A stretch of 52,926 nucleotides of DNA from an uncultured Prevotellaceae bacterium (GTDB lineage: Bacteria; Bacteroidota; Bacteroidia; Bacteroidales; Bacteroidaceae), in assembly GCA_900316985.1 (NCBI GenBank), contig ONFE01000020.1:1-52926 (forward strand), written 5' to 3'. Under the pieces are notes generated by a model that searched no databases, had not been told where the DNA came from, and was given only the letters and a program-made list of their open reading frames with translations. Below are positions 7,970 to 17,540 of the stretch, piece after piece. A program made the position numbers and the translations under genes. How positions within the stretch are numbered: position 1 is the first letter of the stretch; the number at the start of each line of letters is the position of its first letter.

Positions 7970-9289
7970 TTATTTAGCAAACCAGGCAACGATGGTCTCG
8001 TAGAGCTCCTGCTTGCCAGAGGTCAGCTTGGGCTCGTTCACCTTCTTACCATACTCGTAAGCGTCCTCGAGCGTCATCTTGCCCTCTTCGAACTCCTTAC
8101 CCTTACCGGCGTCGAACGAAGCGTAGCGCTCCTTCACCATGTTGCAGATGGTGCCGTCCTCGATGATGGCAGCAGCGTTCTCGAGAGCGCGTGCCATAGC
8201 GTCCATACCGCTGATGTGAGCGATGAATACATCCTCAGGATCAGTTGAGTTACGGCGCATCTTAGCGTCGAAGTTGGTACCGCCATTGCCAAGACCACCG
8301 TTGCGGATGATCTGCAGCATAGCCTGAGTCAGCTCGTAGTTGTCGATGGGGAACTGGTCGGTATCCCAACCGTTCTGGGCATCACCGCGGTTAGCGTCGA
8401 TAGAACCGAGCATGCCGTTATCAACAGCGCAGCAGAGCTCGTGCTCGAAGGTGTGGCCAGCCAGTGTGGCGTGGTTCACCTCGATGTTCACCTTGAAGTC
8501 CTTCTCCAGACCGTGAGCCTTCAGGAAGCCGATAACGGTCTCGGTGTCAACATCATACTGGTGCTTGGTGGGCTCCATGGGCTTGGGCTCAATGAGGAAC
8601 GTGCCGGTGAATCCCTTTGAGCGAGCATAGTCGCGGGCCATAGTCAGCATGCGGGCCATGTGCTCCTTCTCGCGCTTCTGGTCGGTGTTGAGCAGGCTCA
8701 TGTAGCCCTCACGTCCACCCCAGAACACATAGTTCTGACCACCGAGCTTGATGGTAGCATCGATGGCGTTCTTGATCTGAACGATAGCACGAGCCACAAC
8801 ATCGAAGTCGGGGTTGGTGGAAGCACCGTTCATGTAGCGCTTGTTGCCGAACACGTTAGCCGTACCCCAGAGCAGCTTGATCTTTGGGAAAGCAGCCATC
8901 TTCTCGAGAGCATAGTCGGTGATAGCCTTCATGTTAGCCTCATATTCCTCAACGTTTGCACCCTCTTCTACGAGGTCAACATCGTGGAAGCAGAACAGCT
9001 CGATGCCGAGCTTGTCCATGATTTCGAAACCTGCGTCCATCTTATCCTTGGCGCGCTGAACAGCGTTGTCAGCCTTGTCCCACTCGTAGCTGCGGGTCTG
9101 ACCTCCGAATGGGTCGCCTGAAGCCTGTCCGAGTGTGTGCCACCAAGCCATGGCGAAGCGCAGCCACTCTTTCATGGTCTTGCCCATCACCACCTTGTCA
9201 GCATCATAGTAGTGGAATGCTAACGGGTTCTTACTGTCCTTTCCCTCGAAAGGAATCTTTCCAATTTGTGGAAAATACTCTTTTGCCAT
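7970..9289 (-). CDS. xylA: Xylose isomerase (class II)
   Basis: Interconverts D-xylose and D-xylulose. It has 439 residues, the class II length. Catalytic and metal-site motifs are intact: [12 protein letters not shown] (catalytic His and Asp), [40 protein letters not shown] and GSIDANRGD. The sequence closely resembles Prevotella and Bacteroides XylA. It follows xylB by 105 bp in the same direction. The gap has no consensus promoter but holds TTAATTCTTAA-type repeats and a small hairpin. No xylose transporter or regulator is adjacent. Confidence 0.97.
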   Translation of the reverse strand: MAKEYFPQIGKIPFEGKDSKNPLAFHYYDADKVVMGKTMKEWLRFAMAWWHTLGQASGDPFGGQTRSYEWDKADNAVQRAKDKMDAGFEIMDKLGIELFCFHDVDLVEEGANVEEYEANMKAITDYALEKMAAFPKIKLLWGTANVFGNKRYMNGASTNPDFDVVARAIVQIKNAIDATIKLGGQNYVFWGGREGYMSLLNTDQKREKEHMARMLTMARDYARSKGFTGTFLIEPKPMEPTKHQYDVDTETVIGFLKAHGLEKDFKVNIEVNHATLAGHTFEHELCCAVDNGMLGSIDANRGDAQNGWDTDQFPIDNYELTQAMLQIIRNGGLGNGGTNFDAKMRRNSTDPEDVFIAHISGMDAMARALENAAAIIEDGTICNMVKERYASFDAGKGKEFEEGKMTLEDAYEYGKKVNEPKLTSGKQELYETIVAWFAK

Positions 9290-9327
9290 AATAGTTGATT
9301 TAAAATTAGATATAAATAATCTTTAAT

Positions 9328-9393
9328 TGATAATCCTTAATTCTTAATCGCCAAAGGCGAAAAATCTAAATTCTTAACTCTAAATTCTTAATT
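9328..9393. repeat. TTAATTCTTAA repeat tract between xylB and xylA
   Basis: Degenerate repeats of CTTAATTCTTAA and CTAAATTCTTAA around a small hairpin TCGCCAAAGGCGA (about 9349-9361). A very similar motif lies between nuoL and nuoK (16067-16094). No gene or consensus promoter was seen here. Confidence 0.6.
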
Positions 9394-9394
9394 G

Positions 9395-10894
9395 TTAACC
9401 TTTGATAATCTGCTCCAGGTTGGCCTTCCATTCGGCGTAGGCGTTCTGGTAGGCTGCTACATTCTTCTCGTCGGGCTCAATCACCGCTAATTTCTTTAAT
9501 GTAGAAAATGCCTCGTTATTGTCCTTATAGATGCCACAACCCATACCAGCACCCTTGGCGGCACCTACCGAACCGTCGGTCTCGTAGAGCTCGATGGTGG
9601 CTCCGCTGACGCCTGCTAGCGTGTTGCGGAAGATGTCGGAGAGGAACATGTTGGCCTTTCCGGCGTGAATCTTCTTGATGTCCATGCCCATCTGCTGCAT
9701 CACTTCCATGCCGTAGCAGAACGAGAACACAATGCCTTCCTGGGCAGCGCGCATGATGTGAGCCTTGGAGTGCTTGTTGAAGTTGATGCCGTTGATGCTG
9801 CAGCCGATCTCGCGATTCTCGAGCACACGCTCGGCACCGTTTCCGAACGGAATGATGCTCACGCCCTCGGAACCGATGGGGATGTTGGCCATCATGTCGT
9901 TCATCTCGCTATACGAAATGCCTTCGGGAGCCACGTTGCGGCGCACCCAGGCATTTAGGATGCCCGTGCCGTTGATGCAGAGCAGTACGCCCAGACGGTC
10001 GAGCTCCTTCGTGTAGTTCACGTGAGCAAAGGTGTTCACGCGACTCTTCGGGTCGTAGTTGGCCTCGCCGAGCACACCGTAAACCACACCGCTGGTGCCT
10101 GCCGTGGAAGCAATCTCGCCGGGGTTGAACACGTTGAGCGAAAGGGCATTGTTGGGCTGGTCACCGCCACGATATGAAATAGGTGTACCTTCCTTCAGGC
10201 CGAGTTCTTCGGCGGCCGCCTTGCAAACGGTGCTCTGAATGGAGAAGGTGGGCACGATATCGGCCACTACATCCTCGGGGAATCCGAAATAGTCGAGCAG
10301 GAACTTGGCGGGCTTCTTGTCCTTGAAGTCCCACATCATGCCCTCGGAAAGTCCGCTGATGGTGGTGTTGGCCACGCCGCTCAGACGCATGGCTATATAG
10401 TCGCCGGGGAGCAAAATCTTGTCAATCTTGTCGAACAGCTCAGGCTCGTTCTCCTTCACCCATGCCAGCTTGGCGGCAGTGAAGTTGCCCGGAGAGTTCA
10501 AGAGATGACCGAGGCACTGGTCGGCACCGAGGTCGTTGAAAGCCTTCTCACCATAGGGCACGGCACGCGAGTCGCACCAGATGATACTCGGACGGAGCAC
10601 CTGCTGGTTCTTGTCGACACACACCAGACCATGCATCTGGTAGGAAATACCGATGGCCTTGATGTCGTCTGCCGTAGCACCGGCATCAGCCATGATTTTC
10701 TTCAACGAAAGCTTGGCATTGTCCCACCACATCTGGGGGTCCTGCTCAGCCCAGCCAGCCTTGACAGCCATGATGGGAGCTTCTTTCTCGGGATAAAAAG
10801 CAGTGGCGGCGCAAACTCCAGTATCTGCGTCTACGAGTGATGCCTTGACAGAAGAACTGCCTACATCGAATCCTAATAAATATCTATTTGCCAT
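9395..10894 (-). CDS. xylB: Xylulokinase
   Basis: Phosphorylates D-xylulose with ATP to xylulose-5-phosphate, which enters the pentose phosphate pathway. It has 499 residues, the normal FGGY-kinase length. The N-terminal phosphate-binding loop FDVGSSSVKASLVD, the sugar contact region ISYQMHGLV, the catalytic Asp in YRGGDQPNNA, the ATP-site motif TAGTSGVVYGV and the C-terminal GAAKGAGMG are visible. It is transcribed before xylA. No clear TAnnTTTG element was found in the 155-bp upstream gap, so the promoter is unassigned. Confidence 0.95.
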   Translation of the reverse strand: MANRYLLGFDVGSSSVKASLVDADTGVCAATAFYPEKEAPIMAVKAGWAEQDPQMWWDNAKLSLKKIMADAGATADDIKAIGISYQMHGLVCVDKNQQVLRPSIIWCDSRAVPYGEKAFNDLGADQCLGHLLNSPGNFTAAKLAWVKENEPELFDKIDKILLPGDYIAMRLSGVANTTISGLSEGMMWDFKDKKPAKFLLDYFGFPEDVVADIVPTFSIQSTVCKAAAEELGLKEGTPISYRGGDQPNNALSLNVFNPGEIASTAGTSGVVYGVLGEANYDPKSRVNTFAHVNYTKELDRLGVLLCINGTGILNAWVRRNVAPEGISYSEMNDMMANIPIGSEGVSIIPFGNGAERVLENREIGCSINGINFNKHSKAHIMRAAQEGIVFSFCYGMEVMQQMGMDIKKIHAGKANMFLSDIFRNTLAGVSGATIELYETDGSVGAAKGAGMGCGIYKDNNEAFSTLKKLAVIEPDEKNVAAYQNAYAEWKANLEQIIKG

Positions 10895-10994
10895 TTCTTA
10901 TAATTATAATAATGTATCTTTTTATATCTTAGAATACGGCCATCAGACAGTTTCCCCCTGTTAAATAATGAAAAAAAGTAAGATATTCAAAGAA

Positions 10995-11028
10995 CAAGAG
11001 CACCAGACCATAAAGTCGGGTGCTCTTG
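10995..11028 (-). terminator. Terminator after nuoN
   Basis: Perfect 10-bp stem CAAGAGCACC (10995-11004) and GGTGCTCTTG (11019-11028), 22 bp after the nuoN stop on the minus strand. The following stretch (TTCTTTGAATATC, then a T run) is only moderately T-rich. Confidence 0.65.
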
Positions 11029-11050
11029 AACTGTTATAATTGGCTATGGC

Positions 11051-12529
11051 TTAGGCGGCCACAAAAATCCAGTCATAGAAGAACGAGCAGATACCGAAGA
11101 GCAGAATACCGGCGGTACAGAGACCAAGAGCCAGTTTGGTGCTCGACGTGGTTTTGAAGGTCGGCATGGGGTTGTCCTCAGCCTTGATATACATGGCCTT
11201 CACGATGAGCAGGTAGTAGTAGAGTGACACTACGGTGTTGATCAAGGCGATGAATACCACGAAATAGGAAGCGTAGGAACCCTCCTGGGCGGCTGCCATG
11301 AAGACGAAGAACTTGGAGAACATACCGGCAAACGGCGGAATGCCTGCCAGTGAGAACAAAGCCAAGGTCATCAGCAACGACAGCTTCGGATTGGTCTGAT
11401 AGAATCCGTTGTAGGCATCCATGTCGGTACGTCCGCCACTGGCTTCCTCAACGGCACCGATTACCGTGAAGACGGCCATGTTGGCCACCACGTAGATAAG
11501 CACATAGTATGACAGGGCTGCCACGCCATGAGCGCTGTTGCCCACCACGGCCAGCATGATATAGCCTGCCTGGGAGATAGAACTAAAAGCCATGAATCGC
11601 TTGAGTTCGCTCTGACGGATGGCGAAGAGGTTGGCAACGGTGATGGAAAGCACGATGACTACGTAGAGCCACATCTCCCAATGCTCGATCATGGCGGGGA
11701 ACACCTTCATCAGAATCACGCACAACGTAAAGGCTGCGGCGCCCTTTGAGATGACGCTGAGATAGCCCGTAACGGTTGTGGGTGCGCCCTGATAGGTGTC
11801 GGCCGTCCAGAAGTGGAAGGGCACCAATGAAATCTTGAAGCCCAGGCCGCTGGCAAAGAATACCAGACCAACGATGGAGAGGGCTGAAGGATATACGCGG
11901 ATGCTCTGCATGAGCTTGTCGGCAAAGTCGTTGAAATAGAGCGTACCGGTGGCACCATAAAGCATGGAGATGCCATAGAGCATCACACCGCTCGAGAAGG
12001 TAGCCGTGAGGATGAACTTCGCGGCAGCCTCGGCGCTGTTGTGACGGTACTTGTCGAGACCCACGAGGCAGGCCATGGGAACGGATGCCATTTCGAGTCC
12101 GAGGAAGAACATCAGGAAATGTCCGGAAGACATCATCATGAACATACCGAGCAGCGTGCTCTCCACAAGCATGTAGAACTCACCGGCCTTGAAAGAGGTG
12201 TCGGGACGAGAAAGCCACTGACGCGCCTGGATGCAGACGATGAGGGTGCCTGCGGCGAGGATGGTCTTCATCACCGTAGCTGCCTGAGTGGCTACATACA
12301 TGCAGCCGAATGCCTCAATCTGAGGATTGCAACTGGCTATCGAAGTGAAGCAGATGACGGTGAGAATGAGCATCATCACCGAGGCAAGCAGGTTCAGACG
12401 GTCGGCATCATCGCTCTGCTGCTTTTTCTTCAAGTCGTATCCGAGGACAAAATCCACTACAAAGGTGATGATGAGCATCAGCACCAGGCAGGCCTCGGGA
12501 ATCATATTTAAGAATTGTCCGTAGTTCAT
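11051..12529 (-). CDS. nuoN: NADH-quinone oxidoreductase subunit N
   Basis: An antiporter-like membrane subunit of complex I, one of three homologous proton-pumping subunits. It has 492 residues and about 14 transmembrane helices. Typical motifs include FLGLEMASVPMACLVG (helix with the key Glu), VPFHFWTADTYQGAPT (conserved His/Trp region) and FSLAGIPPFAGMFSKF near the C-terminus. It starts 2 bp after the nuoM stop and is the last gene of the operon; a hairpin terminator follows. Confidence 0.95.
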   Translation of the reverse strand: MNYGQFLNMIPEACLVLMLIITFVVDFVLGYDLKKKQQSDDADRLNLLASVMMLILTVICFTSIASCNPQIEAFGCMYVATQAATVMKTILAAGTLIVCIQARQWLSRPDTSFKAGEFYMLVESTLLGMFMMMSSGHFLMFFLGLEMASVPMACLVGLDKYRHNSAEAAAKFILTATFSSGVMLYGISMLYGATGTLYFNDFADKLMQSIRVYPSALSIVGLVFFASGLGFKISLVPFHFWTADTYQGAPTTVTGYLSVISKGAAAFTLCVILMKVFPAMIEHWEMWLYVVIVLSITVANLFAIRQSELKRFMAFSSISQAGYIMLAVVGNSAHGVAALSYYVLIYVVANMAVFTVIGAVEEASGGRTDMDAYNGFYQTNPKLSLLMTLALFSLAGIPPFAGMFSKFFVFMAAAQEGSYASYFVVFIALINTVVSLYYYLLIVKAMYIKAEDNPMPTFKTTSSTKLALGLCTAGILLFGICSFFYDWIFVAA

Positions 12530-12531
12530 AA

Positions 12532-14031
12532 TTACATACTTGCTGTTAAGATGTTAGACAAAATACTTCCCACGCCACTATCGATGATGTAGCTGAACAC
12601 CAGCGGGAAGCAGCCGAGACCGGCCACACAGGCGATGAGGCAGATGACAGCGACGCGCTCGTCCCATGTAGCATCGGTGAGCGTAACGGTGTCGCAATGA
12701 GGATAATCAACCTTCTGGAAGAGTATCTTACCCACAACACGAAGGATGTAGACTGCCGTCACAACGATGGAAGTACAAGCAATGATGGTGCAGGTACGAT
12801 GGAACACATCGGCATTCTCGAATGAACCTACGAAGATAGTCATCTCGGCAATGAAGCCTGAGAATCCGGGGAGACCGAGGTTGGCCAGACCGGCAATGAC
12901 ATAACCGCAGGCAAGGAACGGCATAATCTTCATCAGACCGCCGAGGTAGCGCACGTCACGCGTGTGGGCACGACCGTAGATCATACCGATGAGGGCAAAG
13001 AAGAGGGCCGTCATCAGACCGTGGGAAAGCATCTGAAGAATGGCACCCGTGCAACTGGTGCGCGTCATCATCAGCAGGGCAAAGAGCACAAGGCCGCAGT
13101 GGGACACTGAAGAATAGGCATTGATATACTTCAGGTCGGTCTGCACGCAGGCGCTCAAGGCACCGTAAACCACCGAGATGGTAGTGAGGATGAGGAATAT
13201 CCATCCCAACTGCTGGGCAGCCTCAGGAAGCAGGTACATAGCCACGCGGAAACAGCCGTAGCCTCCGAGTTTCATCAGCACGCCGGCGTGAAGCATGGAA
13301 ACGGCAGTAGGCGCCGAAGCATGACCGTCGGGTGACCAAGTGTGGAAGGGGAACAAAGCACCCAGCACACCGAAACCGATGAAAATGAAGGGGAAGAATA
13401 TCTTCTGGATGTTAACGGGAATGTTATGCTTAGCGGCAATCTCCGTGACAATCATCGTGTCGGCTCCGCTGTAGAAGTAGATGCCGAGAATACCGAGGAT
13501 GAGCAGGGCCGAACCTCCCATGAGCATCAGCGTCAGTTTCATGGCCGCATACTCCTTGTTGCCCGAACCCCACACGCCGATGAGCAGGTACATGGGAATG
13601 AGGGCCACCTCATAGAACATGAACATGGTGAACATATCCACGGAGATGAAGAAGCCGAACACACCTGTGGAAAGCAGGGTGAACCAAAGGAAATACTCCT
13701 TCGTGAGCGGCTTCAGCTGCCAGGAGGCAAACGTTCCCGTGAATACGATGATGCTCGAAAGCAACAGCATCACAACGGAGATTCCATCCACGCCCACGGC
13801 ATATTTGATATTCAGCGGCTTGAACCAGTCTACAGCATAGGTGAGCAGCATCTCGGCATTGTTGCCGGCAGAACGCTGCTGGATGAAATAGATGGTAAGC
13901 CAGATGGACAGGGCAAGCAAACAGGAAGAACCCGCCACCATCACGCCACGCACCTGACTGAGATTGCGTGCCAGCCAGAGGCCGAGCAGCATCAGGACGG
14001 GGAATACTACGAATAATGTTAATATACTCAT
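12532..14031 (-). CDS. nuoM: NADH-quinone oxidoreductase subunit M
   Basis: An antiporter-like proton-pumping subunit of complex I with 499 residues and about 14 helices. FMFYEVALIPMYLLIGVWG holds the conserved Glu, FHTWSPDGHASAPTAVSMLH is the family core motif, and LGLPGFSGFIAE is the C-terminal signature. A 40-bp gap to nuoL carries an 8-bp tandem repeat of the type CGTTATTA. It is translationally coupled to nuoN (2-bp gap). Confidence 0.96.
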   Translation of the reverse strand: MSILTLFVVFPVLMLLGLWLARNLSQVRGVMVAGSSCLLALSIWLTIYFIQQRSAGNNAEMLLTYAVDWFKPLNIKYAVGVDGISVVMLLLSSIIVFTGTFASWQLKPLTKEYFLWFTLLSTGVFGFFISVDMFTMFMFYEVALIPMYLLIGVWGSGNKEYAAMKLTLMLMGGSALLILGILGIYFYSGADTMIVTEIAAKHNIPVNIQKIFFPFIFIGFGVLGALFPFHTWSPDGHASAPTAVSMLHAGVLMKLGGYGCFRVAMYLLPEAAQQLGWIFLILTTISVVYGALSACVQTDLKYINAYSSVSHCGLVLFALLMMTRTSCTGAILQMLSHGLMTALFFALIGMIYGRAHTRDVRYLGGLMKIMPFLACGYVIAGLANLGLPGFSGFIAEMTIFVGSFENADVFHRTCTIIACTSIVVTAVYILRVVGKILFQKVDYPHCDTVTLTDATWDERVAVICLIACVAGLGCFPLVFSYIIDSGVGSILSNILTASM

Positions 14032-14071
14032 TTTCGCTTTATCGTTATTACGTTATTACGTCATTTCGTTA

Positions 14072-16066
14072 TTACATCGCAAGCAAAACCAGGGCCAGGG
14101 CCACCGTTCCGGTGAGGAACCAAACGGCATACTGGCGCACATCACCGCTCTGCCAGGGACGAAGGCTCTCGCCTGCCTCATTGGCTCCCCATGCCATGAA
14201 GTTGAACGTGCCGTCGACCACATGACGGTCGAACCACGCAATAGGATGGGAGAAGCAGCGGAATACTATCTTGTGCGTGAAATACATCCACACCTCATCC
14301 ATGTAGAAACGCTTGTAGGCGGCACGATGGAGACGGGGGAATTGCTTGTAGAGACGGTCGGCAATAGGCTGGCTCTCACCTTTATATATATAGGTAGCCA
14401 GACAGATGCTAAGGATGGCAATCACCGTAGAGGTGATGGCTATCTGTGTATCGAAATGAATCGTGTAGGGAGTTCCGGCGGCACTTACGAACTCACCGAA
14501 GTTACCACCCCACCCTGCAAATCCGGCAATGGTGGAATAGATACCAACGCCCATCGTGATGCAGCAGAGGATGATCAGGGGCACGGTCATCGTGGCAGGA
14601 GCCTCGTGGGGCGTATGATGCTCATGGGCTTCCTTGTTCTCGGTTCCCCAGAAGATGCCGTAGTAAAGACGGAACATGTAGAATGCGGTCATGGCGGCAA
14701 TGCCAGTCATAATCCAACCTACCCAGGGACTGTACTCAAAGCAGGCGGTGATAATCTCATCCTTCGAGCAGAAACCCGAGAAGAACGGAATACCAGCAAT
14801 GGCCAGACAACTGATGAGGAACGTATAATGCGTCACGGGCATGTACTTGCGCAAGCCACCCATCACGCTCATCTCGTTGGAGTGAACGGCATGGATGATA
14901 CATCCGGCACAGAGGAACAAGCAGGCCTTGAACATGGCGTGGGTGAACAGGTGGAACATACCAGCCATGTAACCCAGCTGGGCATGATTATCAAGCGCGG
15001 CACCATGATGACCGGGCAGACTAACACCCAGGGCCACCATCATAAAGGCTATCTGAGAAATGGTGGAGAAGGCCAGCACACGCTTGATGTCGCTCTGGGC
15101 ACAAGCCACGGCGGCGGCATAGAAAGCGGTGAAGACACCTACCCACACGATGATGCTCATCGAACCCGGAGCGTACTGAATCCACAAGGGGAACATACGG
15201 GCAATCTGGAACACACCGGCAACAACCATCGTTGCAGCATGGATGAGTGCAGATACAGGCGTCGGGCCCTCCATAGCATCTGGAAGCCAGATGTGCAACG
15301 GGAACATGGCACTCTTACCGGCACCACCGATAAACATCAGTACCAGTGCGGTTGGGATGATAAAGCCACCGGCAGCAATGGCCTTGGCCACATTTGCCTG
15401 AATGAAAGGCTCCGTACCATCGGCCATCACAACGTCGGTTCCCACGAACGAGAAGCTGAACGACTGGACGTAATATCCAAAAATAAGGATACCGATGAGG
15501 AAGAACATATCGGCAAAGCGCGTCACGATGAATGCCTTCTTAGAGGCAGCCACGGCGGCATGCGTGGGATAATAGAAGCCGATGAGCAGATAAGAGCTCA
15601 CACCCACAAGTTCCCAAAACAGATACATCTGGAAGATGTTGGTGGCCAGCACCAGTCCCAGCATTGACATCGAGAAGAGACTCAGGAAAGCGTAGTAGCG
15701 CTGGAAACCCTTCTCGCCGTGCATATAGCCGAACGAATAGATATGTACCATCAGTGAAACCGTCGAGATGACGATGAGCATCATCACCGAAATAGGATCG
15801 AGCAAGATGCCGAGGTCGAAATGCAGACGGCCCAGAGGAAGCCATGTGAAATTGTAAGGCACAATCGTGGCGAACGTACCGTCAGCCAGACGATCGGCGG
15901 TAAAATAGGTGAAGGCTGTCAGATAGCTCACCAGCGTCACCACACCCAATGAACAGGTGCCGATGAGTCCTGCCGTCTTATGCGACATCTTCATACCCGC
16001 AAGTCCCAGAATGAGGAACGAGATCAGTGGCATGAGCAGGATCAGGATTGAATATGTATAGTCCAT
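14072..16066 (-). CDS. nuoL: NADH-quinone oxidoreductase subunit L
   Basis: The largest antiporter-like subunit, with the C-terminal lateral helix that spans the membrane arm. It has 664 residues, in the family range (600-680). Motifs include LFWELVGVSSYLLIGFYY (key Glu), MFPLHIWLPDAMEGPTPVSA, ALIHAATMV and AGIPFFSGFCSKDE. It follows nuoK by 40 bp; that gap holds two copies of a 14-bp AT-rich repeat. Confidence 0.96.
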   Translation of the reverse strand: MDYTYSILILLMPLISFLILGLAGMKMSHKTAGLIGTCSLGVVTLVSYLTAFTYFTADRLADGTFATIVPYNFTWLPLGRLHFDLGILLDPISVMMLIVISTVSLMVHIYSFGYMHGEKGFQRYYAFLSLFSMSMLGLVLATNIFQMYLFWELVGVSSYLLIGFYYPTHAAVAASKKAFIVTRFADMFFLIGILIFGYYVQSFSFSFVGTDVVMADGTEPFIQANVAKAIAAGGFIIPTALVLMFIGGAGKSAMFPLHIWLPDAMEGPTPVSALIHAATMVVAGVFQIARMFPLWIQYAPGSMSIIVWVGVFTAFYAAAVACAQSDIKRVLAFSTISQIAFMMVALGVSLPGHHGAALDNHAQLGYMAGMFHLFTHAMFKACLFLCAGCIIHAVHSNEMSVMGGLRKYMPVTHYTFLISCLAIAGIPFFSGFCSKDEIITACFEYSPWVGWIMTGIAAMTAFYMFRLYYGIFWGTENKEAHEHHTPHEAPATMTVPLIILCCITMGVGIYSTIAGFAGWGGNFGEFVSAAGTPYTIHFDTQIAITSTVIAILSICLATYIYKGESQPIADRLYKQFPRLHRAAYKRFYMDEVWMYFTHKIVFRCFSHPIAWFDRHVVDGTFNFMAWGANEAGESLRPWQSGDVRQYAVWFLTGTVALALVLLAM

Positions 16067-16098
16067 AAATCTTAATTCTTAAATCTTAATTCTTAATT
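16067..16098. repeat. 14-bp tandem repeat between nuoK and nuoL
   Basis: AAATCTTAATTCTT occurs twice head to tail (16067-16080 and 16081-16094), followed by AATTC. It fills most of the 40-bp nuoK-nuoL gap and resembles the tract at 9328-9393. Confidence 0.75.
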
Positions 16099-16106
16099 CA
16101 TTAGGA

Positions 16107-16415
16107 TTACCATTTCATGTTTTCAATCGAGTTCACCTGGTCACTATGATAGTTGCGGTAAACATTGATGATGATAGCCACGGCAACGGCTGTCTCGGCG
16201 GCACTCACGCCAATGGAGAACAGCGAGAAGAAGAAGCCTTCCAATGCCCCGGGATACACAATGCGGTTGATGGCCGCAAAGTTCAGGTCGACGGCGTTGA
16301 GAATCAACTCCACGGAAATGAGCATCGCAATCAGGTTGCGACGGCTGATGAAGCCGAATACGCCGATGAAGAACAGCAGTGCACTAAGCACGAAGAAATA
16401 TTCTACTGGTACCAT
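16107..16415 (-). CDS. nuoK: NADH-quinone oxidoreductase subunit K
   Basis: A small membrane subunit of 102 residues with three helices, part of the proton path next to NuoJ and NuoA. The motif LIAMLISVELILNAVDLNF contains the conserved Glu, and GVSAAETAVAVAI holds the second essential Glu. It is 7 bp after nuoJ. Confidence 0.96.
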   Translation of the reverse strand: MVPVEYFFVLSALLFFIGVFGFISRRNLIAMLISVELILNAVDLNFAAINRIVYPGALEGFFFSLFSIGVSAAETAVAVAIIINVYRNYHSDQVNSIENMKW

Positions 16416-16422
16416 AACGCAA

Positions 16423-16935
16423 TTACTCCTTTCTTGAAATCATGATGCCGCCGATGATGCAAGCCAGCAGGAAGATGGAAATGAACTCGAAAGGCAGCAC
16501 GTAGCCGTACTTGTCGGCACCTACCAGTGCATGTCCGATTTCCTTCATGCCTACTTCTTTGTCACCTGTGAGCATAAAGTTATTGTAAAAATGATTCTTT
16601 AAGAACACTACCACCGTGGTGAAGAAGCCAACAAGGGCCACCAAGGCGCCAAAGGCGATGCGGCTACCCTTCATACGCTCCACCAGTCCCTGCAGGGTCT
16701 GCTTGCTTACCAGCTGGATGGCGAAGATGTAAATCATCGTCACGCCACCGGCATAGACGGCTATCTGAGCAGCACCCAGGTAGGTGTAGTCAAGCAGGAA
16801 ATAGAGTCCTGCAATGCCAAAGAGAACGAACAGCAGGAAGGTGGCCGCTCTCATGATTCGCTTCGTAGTGACACAAAGCACGGCTGATGCGAGGATCACA
16901 ACGGCGAGAATAAAAAACATTACTGTATTTGCCAT
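16423..16935 (-). CDS. nuoJ: NADH-quinone oxidoreductase subunit J
   Basis: A membrane subunit with 170 residues and five helices. IAVYAGGVTMIYIFAIQL carries the family core (QIxVYxGAVxxLxxF type), and the conserved Tyr/Gly in helix 3 is present. It starts 8 bp after the nuoI stop and ends 7 bp before nuoK. Confidence 0.94.
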   Translation of the reverse strand: MANTVMFFILAVVILASAVLCVTTKRIMRAATFLLFVLFGIAGLYFLLDYTYLGAAQIAVYAGGVTMIYIFAIQLVSKQTLQGLVERMKGSRIAFGALVALVGFFTTVVVFLKNHFYNNFMLTGDKEVGMKEIGHALVGADKYGYVLPFEFISIFLLACIIGGIMISRKE

Positions 16936-16943
16936 ATTCCTGA

Positions 16944-17492
16944 TTATTTCGTTTTGGTGTTAAACTTGCCGACCTGCCATTCAGCACCGCCATCGAGAAG
17001 ATTGGGCAGGGAACCTCCCTGATAGACCTCCTTGTCGAGATGGAGCACCAGTTGGTTGCGGTCAAAGACGGCATTCTCAAAATCGTTGGTAAACTCAATG
17101 GCATCGAAGTTGCAGGCATTGGTGCAGAGCTGGCAGAACATGCAGTCGCCAAGGTCGTAACGGTAATCGTCGAGCACCTTCTTCTTGCGTCCTGTTTCGG
17201 GATCTTCGGCCATGTGCGAGACAATCTTAATCGTGCCGTTAGGGCATGACTTCTCGCAAAGCGTGCAAGCCGTACACTTATAGCTGCCGTCCTCGTTGCG
17301 CTTGAACACGAGGCGTCCGCGATGACGGGCAGACACATGGAGTGTGGTCTTGCGGTTCTCGGGATATTGCTCTGTTGACTTGTTGGTCCAGTAGTCCTTG
17401 CCATACTCCTTGATGGTGGTCTTCATACCTACAGCCAAAGTCTTCAGGGCGTGTCCGAGTTCGCTGAAATATGTCTTATTTTTATCTTCCAT
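16944..17492 (-). CDS. nuoI: NADH-quinone oxidoreductase subunit I (2x[4Fe-4S])
   Basis: The peripheral-arm ferredoxin-like subunit that carries clusters N6a and N6b and passes electrons to NuoB. It has 182 residues. Two complete Cys motifs are visible: CTACTLCEKSCP (about residues 71-82) and CMFCQLCTNACNFDAIEF (about 117-134). With no NuoE, F or G, these are the first clusters encoded in the operon. The 48-bp gap upstream holds a CTAG-type repeat. Confidence 0.96.
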   Translation of the reverse strand: MEDKNKTYFSELGHALKTLAVGMKTTIKEYGKDYWTNKSTEQYPENRKTTLHVSARHRGRLVFKRNEDGSYKCTACTLCEKSCPNGTIKIVSHMAEDPETGRKKKVLDDYRYDLGDCMFCQLCTNACNFDAIEFTNDFENAVFDRNQLVLHLDKEVYQGGSLPNLLDGGAEWQVGKFNTKTK

Positions 17493-17507
17493 TTCTATTA
17501 TACTTTT

Positions 17508-17538
17508 TCTAGTTATCTAGTATTCCTAGTTTACTAGC
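17508..17538. repeat. CTAG-type short tandem repeat in the nuoH-nuoI gap
   Basis: CTAG occurs at 17509, 17517, 17526 and 17534, that is, at spacings of 8, 9 and 8 bp. It is the intergenic counterpart of the 9-bp CTAG tracts inside nuoB (20282-20326) and rlmD (43179-43241). Confidence 0.75.
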
Positions 17539-17540
17539 TA

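Noticed and set aside
13964-15667. Long plus-strand reading frame of 567 codons opposite nuoL
   Set aside because: It is antisense to nuoL and low-complexity in composition; it is a by-product of nuoL codon usage.
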